Shown: positions 50,812 through 64,000 of the stretch, in pieces
Layout: each line of letters opens with the position of its first letter
Numbering within the stretch: position 1 is the first letter of the stretch
Origin: Clytia hemisphaerica
Lineage: Eukaryota; Cnidaria; Hydrozoa; Leptothecata; Clytiidae
Assembly (NCBI GenBank): GCA_902728285.1
Contig: CACVBU010000402.1
Location: 851,930-915,929, forward strand
DNA length: 64,000 bases
Reading direction: 5' to 3'
Notes under the pieces: model-generated
Seen by the model: only the letters and a program-made list of their open reading frames with translations
What the model was told of the DNA's origin: nothing
The model's database searches: none
Made by a program: the position numbers and the translations under genes

Positions 50812-52129
50812 GATTGAGATACGATTAGGTATTCAACCACGTTTGATTGGCTGGTTTGATTGCGATTTTTGTTTGAAGTTGTTCGATTGACCCCGTCTGG
50901 ATAAATATAAAAAGAATACACCGTTTAGGAGTGTCGGCTGCGCACGCGTCAATCCAATTTTCCATTGTTTTGATTTTAGCGATCACGGAAAATTCACTCT
51001 CCTCCGTAAAAAAACGGTAGGTAAACATCTGGTTCTCATAAGGAAACATAGCAGAAAAACGGTAGGTAAAGAACTCCTTTTAATCATAACTTCTTTTCCT
51101 CTTGATGAATTTTTGTGAAATTTTCAGGAGAGATTTATAAAATTACCATTGATATCATGTTCAAATATCTAAATCATTCTCTTTAAAGGAGAGAAAAAAA
51201 TTCACAATGTTTACATTCCTCTAACTTTTCACAGTACTAAAGTGCGCATTTTTACCTACCATTTTTACCGGGCCTCTGCAATGGAGTACCGTGAAATGGC
51301 GAGACTCCTAAACGGTGTATTGTTCTGACAGTCTGGACGAAGTGACACAATTCACTACCTCGGTCGCTGGTCTACTACTGCCTGAAAAATTGCCTAAAAT
51401 GCCAAACTTAGAATACGTTATGGCTAACTAAAGGTCTTGAAAACGTCAAAAAATTTTGATGAACATGTACCTACATACCTACCTAAAAAAAGTCCAGAAT
51501 TCTTGCATCATTTGCCCCGCGTGCTTTCCACATGCAATTTCCGCGCCATCTTGTTTGTGTAGCAGTACCGTCACCGGGAAATATTTTGGGGAAGAATTCG
51601 ATCTCAGTTGGACTCACAACGCCACAATTAGATTATACTAAATATTCAGACTTTTCTAATTAAAGTTTTATCGCCAACTCAAAAAATCCTAGAAAGTGAA
51701 CCTTGAATCGTCGCCTCTTGACTTTTTCTAAACACTGGCAAGGAGGAAAAGACAATATTCAGCATATTACGATTCTCTGGAGGTATTTACCTACAATTTC
51801 ACAAACAAACATTTTGTGCGAGAAACTTCAATTCAAGCTTTTAAGTTAACTGCACCGTTGTTTTTATTTTTTATCAGGTATCTATGACACTGAAAATCAA
51901 ATAGAAACTAAAAGCAAATTTTTTCTTTAAAAAATATCTTGATAATATCTTTTATTTTTATTTTTTTTCTTAGTTGAATTGGACTTTGCCAGAAAGACAA
52001 GATATCTTCACCATATTCTGTTTTGGTTACAACACAAAGAAAGCTACAAAAATGTAAGGGCTTCTTAATTTCATTTTTATACCGTTATTATTCATACTTA
52101 AATTTTTGAATCTCTCACTCACACAACAA
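50812..52129. other. intergenic DNA, nothing coding seen
   Basis: No exon is supported. Two short words are repeated: AAAAACGGTAGGTAAA at about 51010 and 51055, and the flanking phrase CACCGTTTAGGAGT at about 50919 is inverted as ACTCCTAAACGGTGTA at about 51304. This suggests a foldback repeat of about 400 bp at 50917-51320. Confidence 0.4.
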
Positions 52130-52438
52130 TGGGTCATTCCAGATAAATTTTATTACCCCCGTCTAACGACGTACATTTTGAAATGTTTTCTAGCTTCAAA
52201 AATAATTTTTTGTTCAGTGGTGGTCCGAAATTCCAATGAAAATCCATGTCTTTTTGCAAAATACGTTGGAAATTCAACTCTTATCTTTTTTGCTGTTTTT
52301 ATTTCAATTGCCTTGGAAATTCATGCATTTTCTTCTCTGGCCTTGGAAATTTTAAATTTTTGGTGAACACCGTTGCCCTCTGAAATTTTGTGTCGTCCGC
52401 CCCCTGTACGTGTTACAGACAAATTCTGGAATGGCCCA
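52130..52438. mobile_element. MITE with TGGGCCATTCCAGA ends
   Basis: TGGGTCATTCCAGATAAATT at 52130 is inverted as AATTCTGGAATGGCCCA ending at 52438. Its terminal sequence matches the element at 20198-20601. The interior has CCTTGGAAATT repeated twice (about 52311 and 52341). It abuts the mariner-type element that starts at 52442. Confidence 0.65.
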
Positions 52439-52441
52439 ATA

Positions 52442-53960
52442 CCGTAAGTTGGTCCAATTTTGACAACAACCCACGGCATGGCCCGAGCATAATGTTTGGG
52501 GCCTCTTGATTGATACTTTTTTTAAATGGCCCGCGCGTGGCGCAGTTTCGTACCATGTTCAGGCCAGATTTTCGAAAACTTGCTACGCTCGCGCGTGTAA
52601 TTTCAGGACCCAATATTTTTATTTTAAATTCCTTATTTTAGCAAAGAAATTTAAAAATCTTCATCTTTATTCAAATATATATTGTTCAAATATAAAAGTT
52701 AATCATCTATTTTCCAATTAAGTTAGGAAAATTATTAAAAAGTTAATCATTTGAATCTTACATAATATGGTCTTCTTTTTATTCTTTATCCCGTTCCCTT
52801 TTCTTGTGGTCTTCCCCTATTCGAAGCAGAATTTTTCTGGATCGTTTTTTTTACTGTTATACAACTTTGTGAATCAAACTGGTATTTGGAACTTTGAATT
52901 TGTTTAATGAAAATATTTAACAATGGATGATGATAAACCAGGAAAGGTAAATAAAATTAAATTCAATTGTAAATGGCCCGAACATGGTCCGAACATGTTC
53001 GGGTCATGCCGTGGGTCGTTGTTGACATCCCTCTTCTAATTTCGATCACCCTTCTTTAAAGATAGGAATAATAGGAAGGTCAGAATCACTGATGGACTAG
53101 ATTTTTTTCTCTCTCAGATCGATAAGCAAAGAAAATTAGTTCAATCAGGTTCAATGTGTCAGTCAGTTAGTGAAAGTACCTCGATTTCAAGCATGGTCAA
53201 AGTTCACAGTAAGAACGACTTTCTTTTTTATTACGGAAACCAAATGAGTGAGAACAAAGTCAAAACCTAAAAGTCAGTGCTCTGTGGTTGTGAAGTAGTT
53301 TACAAAATTATTAAGATAAAAAAAATGACATAGTACTTTTAAACAACTTTTTTCAAAATCATTTTTTGAAGCTTCTTCGTAGGAGAATGTGTCTTTCCAT
53401 AAGGAATTTTGTAACACTTCATGGCAGATTAATAAGACAATCAGTTGGGTGTTTAAGATAAAAACGGCAATTATTGCTCTTTTCGGCAATTATTGCCGAA
53501 AACAACAATTTTTTCAACAATGAAATGCTGAATCAGCAAAATGTGTTGTCCTTTTAAGGGCAAAGATGTCAGAGGTGTTTGAAAATAGTAAAATTGCTTT
53601 GAGAAAAAGGTTTTTCAGGATTTTTAAAAGTGATTTTTTCATGGACAATAGGAAAACGAAAGCTTCTTCGTTTTAGTTTTCGCATTTATGGGGAAGAATA
53701 AAACTTTTAGAAAATGTTTATTCAATATGAGGATTCCCATTTCCGTAAAATCGCAATTCCCCATGGCTGCAAAATGGTGTCTATGGGTAATTCTTTTGTT
53801 CCTTTGCTATTTTCTTTTGTTCTATGTGACATAAAGAAGCTTCACAAACCGAAGTACTTCCACTAACTGTCAGTGATTCTGACCTTCCTATTATTTCTAT
53901 ATCTAAAAAAGGGTGTCGAAATTAGAAGAGGGATGTCGCTAGTAGTAGACCAACTTATGG
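52442..53960. mobile_element. long Tc1/mariner-type non-autonomous element with a nested insert
   Basis: CCGTAAGTTGGTCCAATTTT at 52442 and the inverse TAGTAGACCAACTTATGG at 53960 are flanked by TA (52440-52441 and 53961-53962). After the nested insert the left arm resumes with GACATCCCTCTTCTAATTTC, TAGGAATAATAGGAAGGTCA and AATCACTGATGG. These match the right arm inverted, giving terminal repeats of about 110 bp. The central part of about 740 bp is not coding. Confidence 0.82.
52464..53021. mobile_element. nested element with CAACAACCCACGGCATG ends
   Basis: CAACAACCCACGGCATGGCC at 52464 is inverted as CATGCCGTGGGTCGTTG ending at 53021, one mismatch in 17, continuing through CCCGARCAT. TTGA flanks it (52460-52463 and 53022-53025; the duplication may be 5 bp, TTGAC). 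Excising it and one flank copy restores the continuous left arm of the host MITE. The interior of 558 bp is AT-rich and non-coding. Confidence 0.85.
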
Positions 53961-54049
53961 TACAACATACGATCAATAACTTTTTCCAATCAATGACCAT
54001 TTGTTAACCAATCGATGGATTGGAAGCGAAAAGAAGCGGCGAAAGAAAA

Positions 54050-54262
54050 GGCGCTGTGGTATAGTGGTCATTGACCTTGGTTGCTGCACAGGCAACTGAG
54101 GTTCGATTCCCAGTCGCAGCCTTTCACTTGGCAAGTAAATGAACCTTCACCCGGGTCAACCCATGCCATGTGAAGAGAATTGGGTACTCAGTGTAAGGTG
54201 CTGGCGGCGCTCTTTGAAGCATCTATAGTTGCGAAACTCAACCAAATAGAATAGAAAAAAAA
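54050..54262 (+). mobile_element. tRNA-derived SINE
   Basis: The head GGCGCTGTGGTATAGTGGTC has a pol III A-box (TGGTATAGTGG), and GAGGTTCGATTCCCAGTC, 40 bp on, is a B-box in tRNA-like context; the two ends of the tRNA-like part (GGCGCTG and CGCAGCC) roughly pair. A tRNA-unrelated body follows (TTTCACTTGGCAAGTAAATG onward) and an A-rich tail closes it at about 54262. This is a SINE and not a tRNA gene, because the anticodon arm is disrupted. Confidence 0.75.
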
Positions 54263-55193
54263 GATGTCATTGACCACATTCCTGGAATTTTCAAATGAAG
54301 CAGCCTGAAAATGCTACGAAAAAATTATTTAATGGTGGAAGGAAAGTGAACAAATATCATATCAATATCATTCTTGCAGCTACAAGGTTTGAACATGAGA
54401 AATTGGCAAAAATCATTCCGTTTTTTCCATGTCTTTATAATAATTCCTTGGATTGAGATGTTTTGTGATGTTTTACATGTTATTCAAGTAGGTTAAAACA
54501 AATTACACAACCCCACCACCTCAATCACTATCTAACCAAACCGTATCCACTTTGTTAATCTGGTTATCAAAATCTTTAAAAAGCATTCAAGCTCTATCAG
54601 AAAGATTTTCCCCTGCAATGTCTCATATTGTATCACTTTTATATCAGCTGACTTTCACATGTATGCTCCATATCTGCAACTGGTGTGATTTCAATTTAAC
54701 TTTCCTAGTTAACTTGATTCTTAGGCTGTTCCTTATAAAAATCCTTATGGGTGTCATAAAACAATTTTCAATTTCTTTTCAAAAGTGATTGATTCAAGGG
54801 TACATTTTAGATATAGCACATGTTCACACTAGGTATTTAAAAAGATAATGTTTTATAAATATGAAGACTTTTAAGGGCTGAATGCTCAATGATTCCTTGG
54901 CCATGCTAATTAAATCTGTTTACTGGTTATAATGGAATAGGTTATGTATCATGTTGAAATTTAATTTTTTATGGTCTGATTCTTTATCTTTTAAGAAAAA
55001 TCAAAAATCAATTTTACTTTAAAGTTAAACTTAAGATTTTTCAAACTCGAAATTATGCATCAGGCTGACTTAAAACACTCTTTATCTAGTGACTCAGAAA
55101 GAAGAATGTTTTTTGGAATAACCTTATTTTAATGATTTTGTACTACTGTAATACAGATTAAATATTGTATCAAATAATCTCTAACACTTTCAG
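54263..55193. other. gap between the SINE and the candidate VAMP 5' exon
   Basis: I see no repeat structure and no exon that I can defend. The stretch is AT-rich. If the exon at 55194-55232 is real, the first VAMP exon and promoter should lie here or further upstream. Confidence 0.35.
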
Positions 55194-55232
55194 GTCCTAC
55201 GAATCAACACCAATCAGTAACTCTCCTTCACC
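55194..55232 (+). CDS. candidate upstream coding exon of the VAMP gene
   Basis: A 39-nt stretch between a good acceptor (ACACTTTCAG) and a GTATGG donor has exactly the phase (one base plus twelve codons plus two bases) needed to join the exon at 58915. It would encode SYESTPISNSPSP in front of [11 protein letters not shown] low-complexity Ser/Pro-rich N terminus is normal for synaptobrevins, whose N termini are not conserved. However, the family usually has Arg before LQQ and this join gives Pro, and I cannot find a convincing ATG exon upstream. Confidence 0.3.
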
Positions 55233-55321
55233 GTATGGGTAACTAATTTACTAAACACTGAGTTGAATCAGAACTAACAAAGTACATTTCAAGTTTACAA
55301 TAAAGAACTTGCTAATAATTA

Positions 55322-55393
55322 GATATAATTAACACTATAGATATGATTAACACTAAAGATACAATTAACACTATAGATACAATTAACACTATG
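55322..55393. repeat. 18-bp tandem repeat, four units
   Basis: AGATATAATTAACACTAT and three close variants stand head to tail. Nothing suggests a function. It would lie in a VAMP intron if the exon at 55194-55232 is real. Confidence 0.75.
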
Positions 55394-55864
55394 ATTATTG
55401 ACATTTAAATATTAAAACGGAACTTTAAATAACCAACCAACCTCCCCTAATGGCATTACTAAAATCTCAGACATATTTTAGGACTAAAATAATTGTCCTT
55501 GATTCATTGAACCATAACCCAATTTTAAAAATAGGTATGTTGATAAGTATGCAGGCCATTTTTCATGCCCTTTAAGCGTCTGATTATCAGACGCTGCCCC
55601 TCTTGAAATTACTAGAATATTGGTAAAAGCAGCCTTTTTAATGGAAAAACACTGGAACAAGCACTCTTTTTGGCCACCAACGGACGCTGCCTTACCTTTC
55701 TAAAATATGGCCTGGTATGTACACATGTTTTAGCCGATCTTGAACCTAATTTTGCTCTGATTCTCTCAAAAAGGAAACTTGAATATAAAACCCTGCACAG
55801 GTATTAACAGTAAGGGTTCTACTTTTTAAATCGAGGAATTGCATGTCTTCAAAAAGTTCTTTAA

Positions 55865-56550
55865 CCTTTCCGCCCCGAAAGACGTATCTGATACGTTCAC
55901 CATACGTTCCGAAAGACGTATCTGATACGTTTTTAAGGTAACCTTTATATTTGGTCGGATTACGCCCCAACCGTCAGAGGTACGGTAAAACCGATTAAAA
56001 AATCGGAATCAGCGTGAAATTTCAGATAAGAAACAATCAGGGTTTGTTTTGCTATGACGCAACATTTTTCAAAAATAGAAATGGTAGACCAAGCTGTGTT
56101 GCGTGATTTTGTGAAACTGGAGGAGGCAGAAAGTTAGCTATGAAAGTAAGGGTTTATAAAAGTGTTTTAGAGTTTTATTTGGCTTTTCAAAAGTATGGAA
56201 TTGTATTACCTAACTATAAAGAAACCTTCTAAAGAAAAAAGTAAGTGTTTTTATCAATTTTTCAGTTCTCTATAATTTTTTGAAGTTTTGCACCAAAAAA
56301 TGACTTTTTCGCGACATTGTTTTTTCATATACCTTTTGTTTGGCTTCATAATTTCTGTCCAAAACAGTTTGAAGTACTCAGTTAAACATATTTAGAAAGG
56401 GGAAAGGTAGGGCTTTCCAAAAATATAAGGGTTTTTTTCTGAAGTTAATTTTTCAAAAAGTTATAACGGTTATCGTGAAAATTGCATTTTCATCAAAAAA
56501 CGTTGCGCGCAGACGGGCTGAAGATATAAAAATGTTGCGCGCTGGAAAGG
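55865..56550. mobile_element. piggyBac-type MITE with TTAA target duplication
   Basis: CCTTTCCGCCCCGAAAG at 55865 is matched inverted at the right by GCGCGCTGGAAAGG ending at 56550. Both sides carry TTAA (55861-55864 and 56551-56554), the signature target of piggyBac-like elements. Near the left end the word AAAGACGTATCTGATACGTT is present twice (about 55877 and 55911); it is itself a palindrome around ACGTATCTGATACGT. No transposase is present in the 686 bp. Confidence 0.7.
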
Positions 56551-56774
56551 TTAAATGTGAAAGAATCTTGATTTGGTTGGAATAGTTACATAACATGGAA
56601 AAGATTGAAGACAGTATATGACGAAAATTCTTAGTACATAAAGTTTTTAAACAATAATACTTTTGAAAAATATGTTCTCTCTGAGATTTTAGTAATGGGG
56701 TAACCTTTAACATTTACTCGGCTTAAACATACATTTTTTAACAGAACACAATATTTTGAAGATTATCATCAAGT

Positions 56775-58390
56775 CAGGGGGGGGTATCGAGTCAGTGTAC
56801 TGGCCCATAGCTGGTGGGGTGGTGTATTTTTTAGGTTAAATTGAGTTAGTACAGTGTACTAAAAGGGTGGTCCTCTGAAAAAAATACAATGAAAAAGTTA
56901 GTACAGTGTACTAAAAGGGTGGTCCTCTGAGAAAAATACAATGAAAAAGTTAGTACAGTGTACTAAAAGGGTGGTCCTCTGAGAAAAATACAATGAAAAA
57001 GTTAGTATACTGTACTAGAAAGGTTGGTGTTCTGAATTGATACACACTGAGAAGTTAGTACATTGTACTAATTTCATGGTAAAAACACACAAACCCAGTG
57101 AATTCCCATGTATATTTGCCCTAATTTGCCAGGTCCAAGCTGGTCCGAGACCTTCAAGTCAAGGCTGGTTAAGCTATACAAATTGGTACAGTGATTTTCT
57201 CCCAATTTTTCCTGTTTACTTGATTGGATTTGTTTCAGATTCGCAGCATGCGCAAGTGGAGACCGGCCTTAAGTTCAATCTTGTTTACGTTTTTTTTAAG
57301 GCCCTATCTACATTATGGCAACAACAAGAATTTGTGTAAACGTTCGAATCGAAGCTTTCAAGTTTTATTTAAAAAAATCCGCTCTATTGTTTTATGTTTT
57401 TAGTAACCTTGTTGGATTGATGTTAATTGAAAAAAATCTGTATATAAGTGAAATCACCGGGGGGAGGGGGTGAAAACGACCGTACGTTCGGCCAAAAATC
57501 AAGTCTCTAAAATTGGTCCCTTACAGTGCAGGAAAATTTGGCTGAAAAGCGACCCTTACAGTATAGTGTAATTTTTCGAATTTTACCTCAAAATTTGATA
57601 TTTTTATAAAATTTTACAGGGAAAGCACTTTTTATATATTTTGTATAATATTACATTTGATAAAAGATTTTCCGTTTCAGTTTGTGTACAATGTTATTAA
57701 GTCTTTTATTTTTATTTTTCAAAAAAGAAAAACTGCTACAGCTTGCCCAGACAATCAGAAATCAAGTCACAAGAAGGGAAATAACTCAAAGTTGGTTTTG
57801 AGTGTTTTGACGTGCTAATTTCAGCTAATTTCACTGTATTTGATTGACTTTGCTTTGTCTGTTTCATTGTTTCAGTGTTTGTACTATATAAGGATTCAAG
57901 TATTTTAATATTCAAATCTTTCCTTTTTTATTTTGGTGCTTTTCTTAGCAAAATGCTTCAAAACCTTTGTATATGCTGGCAATTAAACTTATCTGGCCAA
58001 GAAGAAATTAGAACAGTGCACTCACTATAAGGGGTGGTTTCTAAACTTATCTGATCGAAAAAACAGCTAGTACAGCAGAGTACAGTGTACTGAAAGGGTG
58101 GTAATAAAAATCTAGTTAAAGAAAAACCTCAGTACAGTGTACTAAAAGGGTGGTATCAAAGCTCCGGCTGTGGAAGAAAGTTAGTACAGTGTACTAAAAG
58201 GGTGGTGTCAAAGCCCCGACCGTGAAAAAAAGTTAGTACAGTGTACTGAAAGGGTGGTGTCAAAACCCCGGCAGCGAAAAAAAGTTAGTACAGTGTACTA
58301 AAAAGGGTGGTGGTCTAATTTTTTGGAAAAAAATCCAAAAATCAAGTTAGTACCCTATGGTCCAGTACACTGACTTGGTACCCCCCCCTG
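56775..58390. mobile_element. element C2 of the GTAC-palindrome family, near-identical to C1
   Basis: The same ends, arrays and interior as C1 (49194-50811) are present. The 7-bp target duplication is different, ATCAAGT (56768-56774 and 58391-58397), proving an independent insertion. Length is 1,616 bp. In the parts I compared, the only differences from C1 are two missing bases in homopolymers (near 57533 and 57627). It lies upstream of the VAMP exon at 58915. Confidence 0.93.
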
Positions 58391-58914
58391 ATCAAGTCCT
58401 TGTAGCAATAATGAACGGTGAAATTTTATTGTAATCAGGAAATTTTACATGATATTTATAATAATGGGTCTTTATAATTGACCTTTTATTTAATTTTACT
58501 GATAACCAAACCAATTAACTGACACAACTTCAACATAAAACACACATAGTTGGACCCTTGACAAACCCTTTTCAACAATTTTCTTGCTTCTGTAGGTCGA
58601 GTGAAAAGACCCCCATCACTGGCGACAACAAGTAAGACTTCTATTTTGATATTAGGCAAGACCAATTTGATTAGTTGTTTTATGGGCCGGACCCGCCCAG
58701 AAATTCCAAAAATAAAAATAAAAATCGACTGACCGACCCTCTTTTTTGGGTAGCTTGGCCCCCAAAACAACAAATTAAATTGGCCTCGTCTTACAGCTAC
58801 TTTTTTGTTTAATTCCTAATCAGTGATAAATTTACCACTAGCATTTTTCTCATGTGGGCAGATCTCGTCTTGCAACTATTACTTCTTTATGACTGAACTT
58901 TATTTTCTGTTCAG
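58391..58914. other. VAMP intron or 5' flank, nothing else seen
   Basis: This stretch between element C2 and the VAMP exon has no repeat structure that I recognise. A minus-strand open frame of 95 codons (58486-58773) has no recognisable domain, and I do not consider it a gene. Confidence 0.4.
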
Positions 58915-59616
58915 GTTGCAGCAAACACAAAAGCAAGTTGACCAGGTTTGTTTTACTAATTTGTTTTTCCGTTTTGATTGACTAGAAAGGCATAAGTTCA
59001 TTGAACAAATTTTTCTTAGTTATTTTCTGAATTGAAAAAACTTTTGATTTGAATGAAAAAGACTTTCATACAACAGTGCTTTTAATCTAGGACTACAAAG
59101 TCTAGCCGAAAACCAATGATGTATGCTTTTATATTCTAGGTTGTTGATATAATGCGACAAAACATGGACAAAGTTTTGGAAAGAGATTCTAAATTATCAG
59201 AACTGGACAACCGTGCTGATGCTCTACAAGCAGGAGCTTCACAGTTCGAAACAAATGCTGGTAAATTAAAAAGGAAAATGTGGTGGCAGAATTGTAAAGT
59301 ATGCTTGCTCTCTTTAAATATTCGTCCATTTGTACCTATATGCCACTTTTATGGTCTCAGTGGTATCCTACACATTCTAAATCTAAAATCAAGTAAAAAG
59401 AACAATTCTTTTTCCAGAATTTCTCAATCAAAGAAAAACTGCTATTTTTTTAAGACACCTGTTTGAAAAGACTTGTTGTTATGTTCTAAGGCAAAATAAA
59501 GTACTAGAAAAAGTAATGAATAGAATCGCTCAATCATCATTTACTCTTTCTTTTAGATGTGGATTATTCTCATTGTTGTAATTCTGGTTATCATTGCAAT
59601 TATAGTCAGTAAGTAA
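58915..59616 (+). CDS. VAMP3: VAMP/synaptobrevin R-SNARE (VAMP1/2/3 type), 5' end uncertain
   Basis: Three exons are clear: 58915-58945, 59140-59298 and 59557-59616 (stop TAA). They encode [10 protein letters not shown], then [20 protein letters not shown] with [17 protein letters not shown] and [12 protein letters not shown], then [19 protein letters not shown]. This is the whole SNARE motif with the central zero-layer Arg in VLERD, the basic juxtamembrane KLKRKMWW, and a C-terminal membrane anchor with a 2-residue lumenal tail. Exon borders around VVDIM and MW match vertebrate VAMP3. The protein drives vesicle fusion with syntaxin and SNAP-25 partners. The first coding exon with the ATG is not securely found; a candidate lies at 55194-55232. 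VAMP1, 2 and 3 cannot be told apart in invertebrates. Confidence 0.9.
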
Positions 59617-63273
<3,657 letters not shown>

Positions 63274-63310
63274 TAGGATGAAACTTTCCCTATTCATTTC
63301 TCACTTATTA

Positions 63311-63613
63311 GTGAGGTTAAGTATCGATAGATAAATCACGACGACGGACGAATTTTCTCTAGCCCTCATTCGCGCCACAGCACTTTTTTACAGGCTGATC
63401 GGAAAGCAAGCTAGACTTATCCCGTGTATTATATCTGCTTTGCTTCTAGAACGGAAAATCAAGCAGAAATTCGTTCTGGAAGCAAAGTTGACATCATTGC
63501 GGGGTAAGTCTAGCTTGCTTTCCGATCAGCCTGTAGAAAAGTGCCGTGGCAAGAATGAGGGCTAGAGAAAATTCGTCCGTCGTCGTGATTTATCTATCAA
63601 TACTTAACCTCAC
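63311..63613. mobile_element. long-arm foldback MITE, TA-flanked, in a spermidine synthase intron
   Basis: GTGAGGTTAAGTATCGATAG at 63311 is inverted as CTATCAATACTTAACCTCAC ending at 63613, and TA stands on both sides (63309-63310 and 63614-63615). Pairing continues inward through ACGACGACGGACGAATTTTC, GGCTGATCGGAAAGCAAGCT and even the central GCTTTGCTTCTAGAACG. Nearly the entire 303 bp can form one hairpin with arms of about 140 bp. A lone arm of this family lies at 3999-4051. Confidence 0.88.
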
Positions 63614-63615
63614 TA

Positions 63616-64000
63616 TTGGGTATTGAACAAGAACAGTCAATTAGAGGGATCCAGTACCGCCATCACGGGGTGGGGGTGGTTAGTGAAAATAACCTCACTT
63701 CCACGAAACGGAAAGTAGTAATAAATTGTGCTTTAAAGTTCTTTAAACAAAGTAATCGAAAAGGTCACCTTAATAAGTCTTTCCTATTAACAAATATGAA
63801 CTTGAAAATTGAAAATTATTCCCCCCTATCAAAAGGTTTTCTCGTTTACATAGACCAGCGTCCGAGATTCAGAAAATACCTTAAAAATGGTTTTCGTAGG
63901 GCACTGCTTAGATCAGGGCAAATTTTTTATATTATGCTCCTAATCAGGGTGTAGAATTGACAAAAAAAAATTGCCCTTCGAATCTCCTGCAGTTTTCGAG
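63616..64000. other. end of window, intronic DNA
   Basis: This lies in the spermidine synthase gene after exon 2. An open frame of 112 codons (63616-63954, +) starts immediately beside the foldback element and has no recognisable domain or splice context; I do not call it a gene. No third exon is seen before 64000. Confidence 0.4.

Noticed and set aside
52922-52951. ATGGATGATGATAAACCAGG followed by a GTAAAT donor as a first VAMP exon
   Set aside because: It lies inside the nested transposon at 52464-53021. Its phase from that ATG gives a stop when joined to the candidate exon at 55194.
54050-54125. Possible tRNA gene
   Set aside because: A and B boxes are present but the anticodon arm is not formed properly, and a SINE body and A-rich tail follow.
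63616-63954. 112-codon plus-strand ORF at the window end
   Set aside because: No recognisable domain, no splice context, and it starts right at a MITE border inside the spermidine synthase gene.

Overview
This is a eukaryotic nuclear window: AT-rich, with spliced protein-coding genes (GT...AG introns, standard genetic code) and a heavy load of transposons, MITEs and tandem repeats. Every gene is an animal gene, with animal-type protein features: a FIT/FITM ER protein, a G protein beta subunit, ATAD3, an R-SNARE of the VAMP/synaptobrevin type and spermidine synthase. The mobile DNA (CR1/jockey-like LINEs, tRNA-derived SINEs, a hAT-like transposase remnant, many MITEs) fits a marine invertebrate, but I cannot name the phylum from sequence alone.

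Layout. 1.1-2.0 kb: single-exon FITM gene (-). 4.4-7.4 kb: broken LINE 3' end and a 1.2 kb tandem duplication whose copies differ mainly by single-base indels. 7.4-8.6 kb: a 54-bp minisatellite interrupted by a PIF/Harbinger-like MITE with a TAA target duplication. 8.6-16.2 kb: gene-poor AT-rich DNA with palindromic tandem arrays at 13.2-13.5 kb. 16.2-21.4 kb: ten-exon GNB gene (-) with one apparent 1-bp frameshift. 23.3-46.2 kb: eighteen-exon ATAD3 gene (-), intact, 595 codons, with introns full of insertions. 46.2-58.4 kb: repeat-rich intergenic DNA. 55.2/58.9-59.6 kb: VAMP gene (+). 61.7 kb to beyond the window end: spermidine synthase (+), first two coding exons only.

The most striking structure is a family of non-autonomous DNA elements, four copies in 64 kb (27908-32089, 42445-43918, 49194-50811, 56775-58390). 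Each is flanked by a 7-bp target duplication, begins with CAGGGGGGG and carries arrays of GTAC-N3/4-GTAC palindromes followed by a G-rich block near both ends. The arrays lie in the same orientation at both ends although the termini are inverted. Each subfamily has its own palindrome core. Two copies are almost identical, so the family moved recently.

The genes are ordinary housekeeping or signalling genes in different pathways (ER lipid homeostasis, GPCR signalling, mitochondrial inner membrane organisation, vesicle fusion, polyamine synthesis). I see no operon-like or functional link between them.
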